DNA of 40,345 nt, taken from the NCBI GenBank assembly GCA_964202965.1, contig CAXNKG010000027.1, forward strand, positions 1 through 40,345, given 5' to 3'. Under the pieces are notes generated by a model that did not search any database, had not been told where the DNA came from, and saw only the letters and a list, made by a program, of their open reading frames with translations. Both the position numbers and the translations under genes were made by a program. Below are positions 31,981-39,473 of the stretch, in pieces (position 1 is the stretch's first letter; each line of letters begins with the position of its first letter). Origin of the DNA: CAXNKG01 sp964202965. GTDB lineage: Bacteria > Acidobacteriota > Vicinamibacteria > Vicinamibacterales > UBA2999.

Positions 31981-32647
31981 GTCTGCCACAGCAGTCCTTC
32001 TTTCGGCCGGTCTCGACAGCGCGGTACTCGCCGCGGCCCAAGCGCGCACGCATCGTGTCCATCCGATCTACGTGAGCACGGGGCTCGCGTGGGAGGATCG
32101 GGAACTCGCGGCGCTCGAACGGCTGCTGGCCGCGCCGCCGCTGGCCGGCAGGACCGAGCCGCTCGCGCGGCTGTCATTCACCGTGCGCGATCTCTATCCG
32201 GCGAGCCACTGGGCGCTGCAGGGCACGCCGCCGGCGTTCGATACGCCCGACGAAGACGTGTATCTCACGGGCCGCAACATCGCCCTCCTGAGCAAGGCGG
32301 CGATTTATGCCGCGCACCATCAGATTGCGCGTATCGTCCTCGGCCCGCTGGCGGGGAATCCCTTTCCCGATGCGACCCGTACGTTCTTCGACGCGATGGC
32401 GCGGGCGCTGTCCCTCGGCCTTGATCACATCATCACCATCGACACACCGTTTGCGTCGATGGAGAAGAGCGACGTGATCCGGCTGGGCGTGCAGCTTCGA
32501 GTTCCGCTGGAACTGACGCTGTCATGCATGAACCCACGGCAGGATCTGCACTGCGGGGAGTGCAGCAAGTGCCGGGAGCGCCGGGATGCATTTGCCGAGG
32601 CGGGCGTCCCCGACCCGACGCGTTACGCTGCGAGACCGCTTCGCTGA
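31979..32647 (+). CDS. queC: 7-cyano-7-deazaguanine synthase (QueC)
   Basis: ATP-dependent conversion of 7-carboxy-7-deazaguanine to preQ0. 222 residues. The PP-loop motif is SAGLDSAV near residue 9. The C-terminal zinc site is LSCMNP followed by HCGECSKCRERRDAF, giving four cysteines. The ATG overlaps the heptamer repeat and has no Shine-Dalgarno sequence. With divergent queD it forms part of the queuosine/preQ pathway; queE and queF are not in this window. Confidence 0.87.
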   Translation: MSATAVLLSAGLDSAVLAAAQARTHRVHPIYVSTGLAWEDRELAALERLLAAPPLAGRTEPLARLSFTVRDLYPASHWALQGTPPAFDTPDEDVYLTGRNIALLSKAAIYAAHHQIARIVLGPLAGNPFPDATRTFFDAMARALSLGLDHIITIDTPFASMEKSDVIRLGVQLRVPLELTLSCMNPRQDLHCGECSKCRERRDAFAEAGVPDPTRYAARPLR

Positions 32648-32648
32648 G

Positions 32649-32698
32649 GGTGCGAAGGTGCGACCGTGCGGAAGAACGCCTTGTCGCACTATCGCACC
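32649..32698. terminator. Long hairpin between convergent queC and nagA
   Basis: The 16-base arms at 32649-32664 and 32683-32698 pair with 14 of 16 matches, around an 18-base loop. The left arm contains repeated GTGCGA units and the right arm contains TCGCAC units. The nagA stop codon (32689-32691) lies within the right arm. The position between two converging genes suits a bidirectional terminator, although no U-tract is present. Confidence 0.55.
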
Positions 32699-33921
32699 CC
32701 CGCATCCTCGGCATAGACCTCCCGCCCGTCGATGATGGTGTGCCGGACGCGGAACCAGCGGTCCAGCACCACGACGTCGGCCACGGCGTCGCGGGCAATC
32801 ACGCCGAATCCCGTCAGCCCCAGCTCGCGCGCCGGGGTAGTCGCGCACAACGTCGCCGCATCGACGATCGAGAGGCCGAACGCGGTCACGATCGTCCTGA
32901 AGGCGCGATCCATGGTGAGCGTGCTGCCGGCGAGCGTGCCGTCATCCAGCACCGCCGCCGTATCCGTGACGCGAATCCGGCGCCCACCGAGCTGCGCCGT
33001 CGACCCTGGCGTGAGGCCGGACCCGGCAGTGCCGTCGGTGATCCCCATGACCCGGTGCGTGCCTTTGGCGGCAATCGCGATCCCGGCCATGGCGGGATGC
33101 ACGTGGTACCCGTCGCAAATCAGCTCCGCGGCCACGTCCTCCCTGGCCAGGACGGCACCGGCGATGCCGGGCGCACGATGCGTCATCGGCGCCATCCGGT
33201 TAAACAGATGCGTCGCGTGACGGGCGCCGGCGTCAATGGCGGCCATCGCCTCATCGAGCGTGGCGCCGGAATGGCCGATCGATACGCGATGACCGGCCGC
33301 CACGAGCGCCGTCACGAGCTCGATCGCGCCTGGCAACTCCGGGGCGAGCGTCACAATGCCGACGTCCGGGCGCGAGGCGCTGATGACATCCAGGATGTCC
33401 TGCCCGGAAAAGTCACCGTCGGCAGGTCCGCTGCGCCTGGCTCCAGGTGCTCGCGGGACCCGCCCCGCGTCCGGCGCGCGAAGGCATTCGCCCGGCTGTG
33501 CGCCCTTGTACTCGGGATTGATGAAGTTGCTCTCGAGGTGCGCCGGCAGCACGCGTGCCATGCCGACGGCCCTCGCGCCGCGCTGCGCCGCAACAGCGCG
33601 GAGCACCCCACGCAGCGCCGACGGTCCGCAGGCAACCGTCGTCGGGCAGAACGCGGTGACGCCGTACCGCGGCAGCCGCCTGGCCATGTCCCCGATCGAG
33701 TCTCCCTCGTCGAGCGTGTCGACGCCGTCGACACCGTGCACGTGCACATCGATGAAGCCCGGGACGACAAAACAGTCGCGCACGTCGACGATCGTCGCGC
33801 CGGCAGCATCGACAGCCGGCCGCGGCTCAACAGCCGTGATGCGGCCGCCGTCGATGACGAGTGAGCCGCCGGTGAGAATGCGATCCGGCAGGACGAGATC
33901 GCCGCCCGTAAGAACAAGCAT
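32689..33921 (-). CDS. nagA: N-acetylglucosamine-6-phosphate deacetylase
   Basis: Amidohydrolase that deacetylates GlcNAc-6-phosphate, used in cell-wall recycling and chitin use. 410 residues. Metal and substrate motifs include FIDVHVHGVDG, AHLESNFINPEYKGAQ, IGHSGATLDEA, THLFNRM and GITDGTAGSG (catalytic Asp). The ATG at 33921 has no Shine-Dalgarno; a heptamer repeat lies directly upstream. An Arg/Pro-rich insert (RAPDAGRVPRAPGARRSGPA) near residue 150 looks like a species-specific addition. No nagB or transporter is adjacent. Confidence 0.92.
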   Translation of the reverse strand: MLVLTGGDLVLPDRILTGGSLVIDGGRITAVEPRPAVDAAGATIVDVRDCFVVPGFIDVHVHGVDGVDTLDEGDSIGDMARRLPRYGVTAFCPTTVACGPSALRGVLRAVAAQRGARAVGMARVLPAHLESNFINPEYKGAQPGECLRAPDAGRVPRAPGARRSGPADGDFSGQDILDVISASRPDVGIVTLAPELPGAIELVTALVAAGHRVSIGHSGATLDEAMAAIDAGARHATHLFNRMAPMTHRAPGIAGAVLAREDVAAELICDGYHVHPAMAGIAIAAKGTHRVMGITDGTAGSGLTPGSTAQLGGRRIRVTDTAAVLDDGTLAGSTLTMDRAFRTIVTAFGLSIVDAATLCATTPARELGLTGFGVIARDAVADVVVLDRWFRVRHTIIDGREVYAEDAGVR

Positions 33922-33924
33922 CGT

Positions 33925-33957
33925 AACTTTTGACTTTTAACTTTTGACTTTTGACTT
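33925..33957 (+). repeat. Heptamer tandem repeat (RACTTTT)4 upstream of nagA
   Basis: AACTTTT, GACTTTT, AACTTTT, GACTTTT, then GACTT. It starts four bases upstream of the nagA start codon; on the nagA sense strand it reads (AAAAGTY)n. It is strikingly AT-rich for this genome. Confidence 0.65.
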
Positions 33958-33958
33958 G

Positions 33959-34366
33959 CTACGACTCTCCGGACCAGTCGACGTGCAGATGCACGTTGCG
34001 CCCTTCGAACGGGAGCGCCGACTGGAACACGTCGTCGATGCGGGTCAGCAGCGACTCGCAACCCCGCGCGGTGGGCGCCGTGAGCACGACGACTCCCCCG
34101 CTCTCGAGCGGCGGGAACTTCTTCTCGTCCAGATAATCGCGATCCTGCGTGATCAGCGTGCGTCCCAGCTGGCGGGCCAGCAGGTAATGGTCCCCGTCAC
34201 GCGCGCGGCGCAGGTCGTCGTGTTCCACAACGAAGAGCACATCCCAGTGCAGGCGGGAGCGCATGAAGTGGACCAGACCGGCCGGAATGTTTGCGTCGAC
34301 ATAGACCCGGGGCTGCCCCGACAGGCGGTTCGCGTGCGGGCCGAGCTCGGAGGCCAGCGTCCCCAT
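33959..34366 (-). CDS. DUF5615/PIN-like protein
   Basis: A 135-residue protein with a PIN-like nuclease fold. Key acidic residues are seen in VYVDANIPAGL and LITQDRDYLDEKKFPP, as in DUF5615 (Mut7-C/VapC-related) proteins. Many such proteins pair with an antitoxin, but no antitoxin gene is visible. The gene starts five bases after the stop of the deoxyhypusine synthase homologue, so it is probably co-transcribed with it. ATG 34366 is used because the fold begins shortly after. The function is unknown. Confidence 0.7.
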   Translation of the reverse strand: MGTLASELGPHANRLSGQPRVYVDANIPAGLVHFMRSRLHWDVLFVVEHDDLRRARDGDHYLLARQLGRTLITQDRDYLDEKKFPPLESGGVVVLTAPTARGCESLLTRIDDVFQSALPFEGRNVHLHVDWSGES

Positions 34367-34371
34367 CGTCT

Positions 34372-35541
34372 CTACCGGTGCCGCTCGAGATCGGGCATCG
34401 TCTCTGCCGGGCCGGCCGGCTTGGGGTGATCCCGTCTGCCCTCCTTCGCTTCGCGCTTCAGCGTGGCCACCAGGTCGTCTCGCTTGTGGACGAGGTCCTT
34501 TCGCGGCCGGCGATTGTGCTCGGCGCCAACCGCGTACTCGCAGAAGAGCGGAAAGGCGATCGTCGAATCGCAGTACGCCACGACGGTGTCTGGCAGCACG
34601 CCGGGATTGACTTTGCCCCAGCTCACGGCCTCGGCCGGCGTCGCGCCAGACAAGCCGCCCCAGACAACGGAATCGGTCGTGATCTGAATGAAGAAATCGT
34701 TCCCGCCCTTGGGAATGCCGTACACCTCCCATAAGGTCGGCTGGCCCTGGAGGTAGAAGTTCTTCGGCGACCCGCCGCCGAGGATGACGCACCCGTTCTT
34801 CCTGCCGGCGAGGATGAACGCGCAGACTTCGTTGACGTCCTTGTTGGGATCGACCATCAGCCGGCTGTCGTTCATCAACTCGTGGAAGGCGACGTTCATG
34901 CCGATCGAGCTGTCGCCGGGCGACGAAGTGTAAATCGGGACGCCGTAGGCGGCGGCCGCCGCCACGACCGAATACGCCTGACATCCCGGCTGCCGTTCCA
35001 GCAGGTCCTGGCCGAGCGCATAGTGCAATTCGGCTGTCGACACGGGGCCGTCGGCGCCCCAGCGCACCAGGAAATCACGGATGTACTGGTCGGTCTCCAG
35101 CAGGACGGTCGCGGGAAACAGGACGTCATAGATCCGAATGACGCCTTCCTCGTACAGCTCGACGTCGTTCACGAACGGCGACCCGCGGTGGAGCGTGAAA
35201 TTCAGCGCGTAGTGCAGGTCGTGGTACAGGTTCGCGCCCGTGCTGATGACAAAGTCAATCAACCCGCGCTCCATCAGCTCCACGATGCAGCCGCCCAGGC
35301 CGGCCGGCGTCAGGGCGCCCGCGACCGTCAGCCCGATCGTGGTGTCGTGCTCCGGCAGGAGCATTTTGTCCGTGTAGATCCGGCAGGCTTCGCCGAGACG
35401 GGCGGCGTTGAACGCCTGAAAGCCGTCTTCGATCAGGCGCCGGATGTCGGCGCTCCCCTGCGGGCGGTAGTAGCGGATGGGCCGGCCTGACAGGTACTCG
35501 GCGCGCGTTTTCTGCGGCGCGCCCGGCGATCGATAGGGCAC
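34372..35541 (-). CDS. Deoxyhypusine synthase family protein
   Basis: A 389-residue homologue of eukaryotic and archaeal deoxyhypusine synthase. The NAD-binding and active-site regions are clear: SSPGDSSIGMNVAF, CVILGGGSPKNFYLQ, GATPAEAVSWGKVNPG. The lysine in SWGK corresponds to the catalytic lysine that takes the aminobutyl group. Bacteria usually lack hypusine; characterised bacterial relatives make homospermidine from spermidine or putrescine. That is the more likely activity here, but not proven. The C-terminal tail (about 350-389) is charged and probably disordered. The start is a GTG. It is divergent from the sigma-54 activator. Confidence 0.88.
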   Translation of the reverse strand: MPYRSPGAPQKTRAEYLSGRPIRYYRPQGSADIRRLIEDGFQAFNAARLGEACRIYTDKMLLPEHDTTIGLTVAGALTPAGLGGCIVELMERGLIDFVISTGANLYHDLHYALNFTLHRGSPFVNDVELYEEGVIRIYDVLFPATVLLETDQYIRDFLVRWGADGPVSTAELHYALGQDLLERQPGCQAYSVVAAAAAYGVPIYTSSPGDSSIGMNVAFHELMNDSRLMVDPNKDVNEVCAFILAGRKNGCVILGGGSPKNFYLQGQPTLWEVYGIPKGGNDFFIQITTDSVVWGGLSGATPAEAVSWGKVNPGVLPDTVVAYCDSTIAFPLFCEYAVGAEHNRRPRKDLVHKRDDLVATLKREAKEGRRDHPKPAGPAETMPDLERHR

Positions 35542-35563
35542 GCCGTTAGCTTACCTTGAGCAG

Positions 35564-35605
35564 CCGCCTGCCCCGCCGCAGCGTTGGCGAAAGCGGGGCT
35601 GGCGG
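35564..35605. repeat. Long GC hairpin in the divergent region
   Basis: Arms 35564-35576 (CCGCCTGCCCCGC) and 35593-35605 (GCGGGGCTGGCGG) pair at 12 of 13 positions, with a 16-base loop. It lies between the divergent deoxyhypusine synthase homologue and the sigma-54 activator, where terminators are not expected. It may be a dispersed repeat or a regulatory structure. Confidence 0.45.
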
Positions 35606-35674
35606 ACTGTCGGCCGCCGCCGCCGCGGCCGATAGATCAAGGCGGGCCTTCCGCCCCATCCTCATCAAACCGAC

Positions 35675-37003
35675 GTGGACGATACTGCCAGCGCCGCTCG
35701 TAACGTTGTCGCCGACGCCACCGCGTCGGCCGACGAAGACACTCGTTTCCGCGCGCTCGTACAGTCGCCACTCCGCGCGGGACTGCTGCGTTTCCTGAAC
35801 ACACGGCCGCAGGACGCCTTCGAGATGGATGCGCTCATGTCGGCATGCGGCCGCATGCGCATGGACGTCGACAACTGCCTGCGCGAGCTCATCGATTCCG
35901 GCCTGATCCGGCAGATCGGCGATCCTCCTGCACGCTACGCCGCCCGGCAGCCCGAGTCGGGGCCTCTCGCAGCCCTGCTCGACGGGTTCCTCCAGCGCCG
36001 CGCCACCGTCAGCGCCGAAGACCAGGCGCCGTCGGTCCAGCGCTTTCGCGACATGATCGGCCGCGACGAAAAGATGCTGATCGTCTTCGAGTGGATCCGC
36101 ACGGCCGCCAAGTCCGACATCTCCGTGCTGATCCTCGGCCCGACGGGCTCCGGCAAGGAGCTCGTCGCCCGCATGATTCACGAGTTGAGCCGCCGTTCGA
36201 AGGAACGTTTCCAGGCCGTGAACTGTGCCGCGCTGCCGGACACGCTGTTCGAGTCCGAGTTGTTCGGCTATGAGAAGGGGGCGTTCACCGGTGCGCACGA
36301 TCGCAAGCCGGGACGGCTGGAGCTCGCGGACCGCGGCACGCTCTTGCTCGACGAGATTGGCGACCTGTCGCTCATCGCGCAGGCCAAGCTCCTGCGCGCC
36401 ATCGAGGAACGGCGATTCGAACGGCTCGGCGGACAGAAGTCCGTCTGCGTCGACTTCCGCCTGATCTCGGCCACCAATCGGCCCCTCGATCTCTTCGTGC
36501 GCGACGGGCGATTCCGAGAGGATCTCTTCTACCGGATTAACGCCTTCGCGATCCGTCTGCCCTCGCTGCGCGAGCGTCCGGTGGACATTCCCGTACTCGC
36601 GTCGCGGTTCCTGGCGCGCTACTGCGCGTCCAGCGGCCTGCCGCTCGACGGCAAGACGTTTTCTCCGGACGCGATGACGCAGCTCCAGGCGTACTCCTGG
36701 CCCGGCAACATTCGCGAGCTGGAAAGTACAGTCTCGCGGGCTGCCCTGTCGTCGCCCGGCCGCGTGATTCGTGACACCGACATTGATTTCCTGCACGCGA
36801 GTGCGGCGACCGAGGCGCTGACGCCGTCGCGCCTCCCCACCCTCCGCGAGGCCGAGCAGGCGCACATCCGGCGCGCGCTCGAGCTGGCCCACTGGAACAA
36901 GAAGGAAGCTGCGCGAATCCTGGCGATCAGCCGCGGGACGCTCTATCGCAAGATCGTGGAATACAGCCTCGAGCCGACCGCCAGAGGATCACGCACCGGC
37001 TAG
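35675..37003 (+). CDS. Sigma-54-dependent transcriptional activator
   Basis: An enhancer-binding protein of 442 residues. Residues 1-125 form an unfamiliar helical, winged-helix-like domain instead of a receiver or GAF domain. The AAA+ domain has Walker A GPTGSGKE (from residue 155), the sigma-54-contacting GAFTGA loop near 203, Walker B TLLLDEIGDL and the arginine-finger region FREDLFYRINAF. The C-terminus is a Fis-type helix-turn-helix (EAARILAISRGTLYRKI). All catalytic motifs look intact, so it should activate sigma-54 promoters. The GTG at 35675 is the first plausible start and lacks a strong Shine-Dalgarno. A target could be the adjacent protease gene, but no -24/-12 promoter was found there. 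Confidence 0.87.
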   Translation: MDDTASAARNVVADATASADEDTRFRALVQSPLRAGLLRFLNTRPQDAFEMDALMSACGRMRMDVDNCLRELIDSGLIRQIGDPPARYAARQPESGPLAALLDGFLQRRATVSAEDQAPSVQRFRDMIGRDEKMLIVFEWIRTAAKSDISVLILGPTGSGKELVARMIHELSRRSKERFQAVNCAALPDTLFESELFGYEKGAFTGAHDRKPGRLELADRGTLLLDEIGDLSLIAQAKLLRAIEERRFERLGGQKSVCVDFRLISATNRPLDLFVRDGRFREDLFYRINAFAIRLPSLRERPVDIPVLASRFLARYCASSGLPLDGKTFSPDAMTQLQAYSWPGNIRELESTVSRAALSSPGRVIRDTDIDFLHASAATEALTPSRLPTLREAEQAHIRRALELAHWNKKEAARILAISRGTLYRKIVEYSLEPTARGSRTG

Positions 37004-37056
37004 GGCCTCGCCCCCCCTGCCGCTGACGTTCTTGCATTCCAATTCGTCAGCGGGTT

Positions 37057-37092
37057 GTGCAATTTCTGCACACGGCCTGCACGTCCCTGCAC
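37057..37092. promoter_or_regulatory. Phased TGCAC repeats upstream of the protease gene
   Basis: The inverted repeat GTGCA-ATTTC-TGCAC (37057-37071) is followed by two more TGCAC words at 37078 and 37088, giving spacings of 11 and 10 bases, one helical turn each. This lies about 130-160 bases upstream of the S8 protease start, where an activator would bind. The rest of the 215-base gap (37004-37218) shows no gene and only weak promoter-like words. Confidence 0.45.
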
Positions 37093-37218
37093 CGTGTTCA
37101 TGCGCCGAATGGGCGAGGCTCTTCCGTGAACCCACATAGACGCAACGACTTACGCGCGCTCAGACGACGGATCTAGAACTCCGGCAGTAAACTTGCCCTT
37201 GTCGCCTTACCTCTCCCT

Positions 37219-38982
37219 ATGCCAAAAACACCTTTCGTCACGCACCTGCGTCTGATCCTGCTCCTCGCAGCGGGGCTTGGGCTGACCGGCCCGGCCCACG
37301 TCTGGAGTCAGGGCCTCCCCACCGGCACCCGCTCCCGGGTCATCGTCGAGTTCCGCGGAGCACCGGACGTTCGCATCATCACCGGCAGCGGCGGGGTCGC
37401 GCGGCGGCAGCTCGCCGGCATGAAGGCGCAGGTCGCCGACCTGGATCCGGGCGTGCTGCCGAGCATCGCCGGCAACCCCCAGGTCGCGTCGATTCGCCCT
37501 GACCACCCGGTCTTCGCGACGCTCGAACGGACCGGGGCGGCGATTGCGGCCACGATCGCCCGTCGCTCGTTCGGGCTGACCGGGAAGGGCATCGGGGTCG
37601 CCGTCATCGACTCCGGCATCACGGCCTGGCATGACGACCTGTATCTGACCGATCCGGCATCTCCGCGATCGGATCCCCGCATCGTGCACTTCCGCGATTT
37701 CACCACCGACAACATACCCGGCGTCTGGGCGTCCGACCAGCCGATCGACGTCTATGGCCATGGTACGCACGTCGCCGGCGTCATCGCGGGGAACGGGTTC
37801 GACTCCGATGGCCGCCGCATGGGCATCGCCCCCGAAGCGCATCTGATCGGCCTCAAGGTGCTGGACGGCGAGGGCAACGGGTACATCAGTGACGTCATTG
37901 CCGCGCTCGACTACGCGGTCACCGTCAAGGATGTCTACAACATCCGCGTCATCAATCTCTCTGTCGCGTCGGGAGTCTTCGAGTCGTACAACACCGATCC
38001 GCTCGCGCAAGCCGCGCGGCGGGCCGTGCAGGCGGGCATCGTCGTCGTGGCCGCCGCCGGCAATCTCGGGCTGAATGACGAGGGCGAGGAGCAGTGGGGC
38101 GGCATTACCTGCCCCGGCAACGCGCCCTGGGTCCTGACGGTTGGCGCAGCAAGCCACGAGGGCACGCGGCCCCGCAGCAACGACATCGTCGCCGGCTTCA
38201 GCTCGCGCGGCCCGACCTGGATCGACTTCGCCGCCAAGCCCGACCTGATCGCGCCAGGCGTCGGCACCGAGTCGCTTGCCGATCCGAACTCGACGCTCTA
38301 CACGATGTACGGCGACTACCTGCTCGATGGCACACGTTCGACGCCGTACCGGCCGTATTTGAGCCTCAGCGGGACAAGCATGGCGGCGCCGGCCGTCGCC
38401 GGAACGATCGCCCTGATGCTGGAGGCGAATCCGTCGCTGACGCCGAATGCCGTCAAAGCCATCCTGCAGTACACCGCTGAAGTCAGAGACGACGAGCCTG
38501 CCCTGGCGCAGGGGGCGGGACTGCTGAACACGCTCGGAGCCGTGCGGATGGCGCGCGCCTTCGGCAGTCCGGACGAGCCGTTGCCAGAACCGGGCGACAC
38601 CATCGAGAACGAATTCATCGCCTGGAGCGAGCAGATTATCTGGGGCAACCGGCGCATCGCCGGCGGCGATCTGCGGCCGGGCGCCAACGCGTGGGCGCTG
38701 ACGACCACCTGGGGCGCGCGGGCCACCGCCAGGCGCCGGCCGATTGTCTGGGGCACCCGCGGCGACGACAACATCGTCTGGAGCACCCGCGGCGACGACA
38801 ACATCGTCTGGAGTACCCGCGGCGACGACAACATCGTCTGGAGCACCCGCGGCGACGACAACATCGTCTGGAGCACCCGCGGCGACGACAACATCGTGTG
38901 GAGCACGAACACCGCGGGCCAGGTGCTCTGGCCAGCGGATCAACCTGTGGACAACCGTCGCCGGGTGACCGGCACGCACTGA
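37219..38982 (+). CDS. Secreted subtilisin-like serine protease with IVW repeats
   Basis: S8 family peptidase of 587 residues with a signal peptide (about 1-31). The catalytic triad is Asp131 (AVIDSGI), His181 (GHGTHVAG) and Ser387 (SGTSMAAP), with the oxyanion region AAAGN. A short propeptide-like domain (about 38-100) precedes the catalytic core. After residue about 465 the tail is Trp-rich: QIIWGNR, PIVWGTR, then five exact copies of the 10-residue unit GDDNIVWSTR (the last ending STN), then GQVLWP. The repeats may bind a surface or ligand or act as a spacer; similar DNIVWG-type tails occur on S8 proteases of Acidobacteria and Actinobacteria as far as I recall. Likely exported and self-processed. 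Confidence 0.9.
   Translation: MPKTPFVTHLRLILLLAAGLGLTGPAHVWSQGLPTGTRSRVIVEFRGAPDVRIITGSGGVARRQLAGMKAQVADLDPGVLPSIAGNPQVASIRPDHPVFATLERTGAAIAATIARRSFGLTGKGIGVAVIDSGITAWHDDLYLTDPASPRSDPRIVHFRDFTTDNIPGVWASDQPIDVYGHGTHVAGVIAGNGFDSDGRRMGIAPEAHLIGLKVLDGEGNGYISDVIAALDYAVTVKDVYNIRVINLSVASGVFESYNTDPLAQAARRAVQAGIVVVAAAGNLGLNDEGEEQWGGITCPGNAPWVLTVGAASHEGTRPRSNDIVAGFSSRGPTWIDFAAKPDLIAPGVGTESLADPNSTLYTMYGDYLLDGTRSTPYRPYLSLSGTSMAAPAVAGTIALMLEANPSLTPNAVKAILQYTAEVRDDEPALAQGAGLLNTLGAVRMARAFGSPDEPLPEPGDTIENEFIAWSEQIIWGNRRIAGGDLRPGANAWALTTTWGARATARRRPIVWGTRGDDNIVWSTRGDDNIVWSTRGDDNIVWSTRGDDNIVWSTRGDDNIVWSTNTAGQVLWPADQPVDNRRRVTGTH
38761..38910 (+). repeat. 30-bp coding tandem repeat, 5 copies
   Basis: Five back-to-back 30-bp units starting GGCGACGACAACATCGTCTG. 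Copy 2 differs by one C to T change, and copy 5 differs at GTGTGG and in its last bases. A degenerate 20-bp partial copy precedes at 38741-38760. The near identity at silent positions shows recent expansion, so copy number may vary between strains. Confidence 0.92.
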
Positions 38983-38992
38983 GAGGACAATC

Positions 38993-39028
38993 ATGAGAAC
39001 GCGCGTTACTATCATCTGGCTCCCGTAA
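38993..39028 (+). CDS. Possible 11-residue leader peptide
   Basis: A short frame, MRTRVTIIWLP, preceded by a strong GAGAGGA Shine-Dalgarno at good spacing and followed by a hairpin (39038-39052, GGCCTCA-C-TGAGGCC). It could be a leader peptide or the frameshifted start of the damaged GGDEF gene downstream. The evidence is only the ribosome site and its position. Confidence 0.3.
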   Translation: MRTRVTIIWLP

Positions 39029-39037
39029 CCCGGTTCC

Positions 39038-39052
39038 GGCCTCACTGAGGCC
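39038..39052. terminator. Short hairpin after the protease gene
   Basis: GGCCTCA and TGAGGCC pair perfectly around one central base (six pairs with a three-base loop in practice). It lies 55 bases after the protease stop and eight bases before the next start. There is no U-tract. Confidence 0.35.
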
Positions 39053-39059
39053 AGGGCTC

Positions 39060-39473
39060 GTGTTGCATCAATGGCCGTTCGCCGTCCGCGCCTATGCGGG
39101 CGGCGCGCTCGCTGCCGCGTGCGCGATCGTCGTGGCGTCGGCGATGTCTCTGTCCGCCGTCTGGGTTGGCCTCCTGACGACGGCCACCCTGTACCTGGGA
39201 TACCAGGCGTGTCTCTCGCACGTGCGGGCGGAGCGCCCGAAGGCCCGGCAGATGCTCTACGAAATCGCGCAGACCATTGCGTCAGGGCTGACCGTGGCGG
39301 ACACGATGGGGCTCGTTCTCGGCGTCGAGTCAGGACAGATTCCGGTGGCGATCAGCGCGGGGATTGCGGTGTTTCCACAGGACGGGCGGACCTACGAGTC
39401 GTTACTCGCCGTCGCCGACCGCGAGATGTACGCCGATAAACACGCTCGAAAGACCGAGACGCTCGCCTCTTAG
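39060..39473 (+). pseudogene. Truncated membrane GGDEF protein lacking the active site
   Basis: The 137-residue product begins with two hydrophobic segments (about residues 8-50), then a short linker. The C-terminal part of a diguanylate cyclase domain follows directly (ISAGIAVFPQDGRTYESLL and ADREMYADKHARK). The whole first half of the GGDEF domain, including the RxGGDEF active site, is missing, so it cannot make c-di-GMP. The start is a GTG without a good ribosome site. I interpret it as an internal deletion of a longer membrane-bound GGDEF gene. Its stop overlaps that of convergent argG. Confidence 0.65.

Noticed and set aside
33959..34366. Toxin-antitoxin pair
   Set aside because: The PIN-like protein has no small partner gene on either side; upstream is the deoxyhypusine synthase homologue and downstream nagA.
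37004..37218. Sigma-54 (-24/-12) promoter for the protease gene
   Set aside because: Several TTGC and TGCA words occur, but none has a GG dinucleotide at the required distance.
38741..38910. CRISPR-like direct repeats
   Set aside because: The 30-bp units are contiguous with no spacers and lie in frame in a protease gene.
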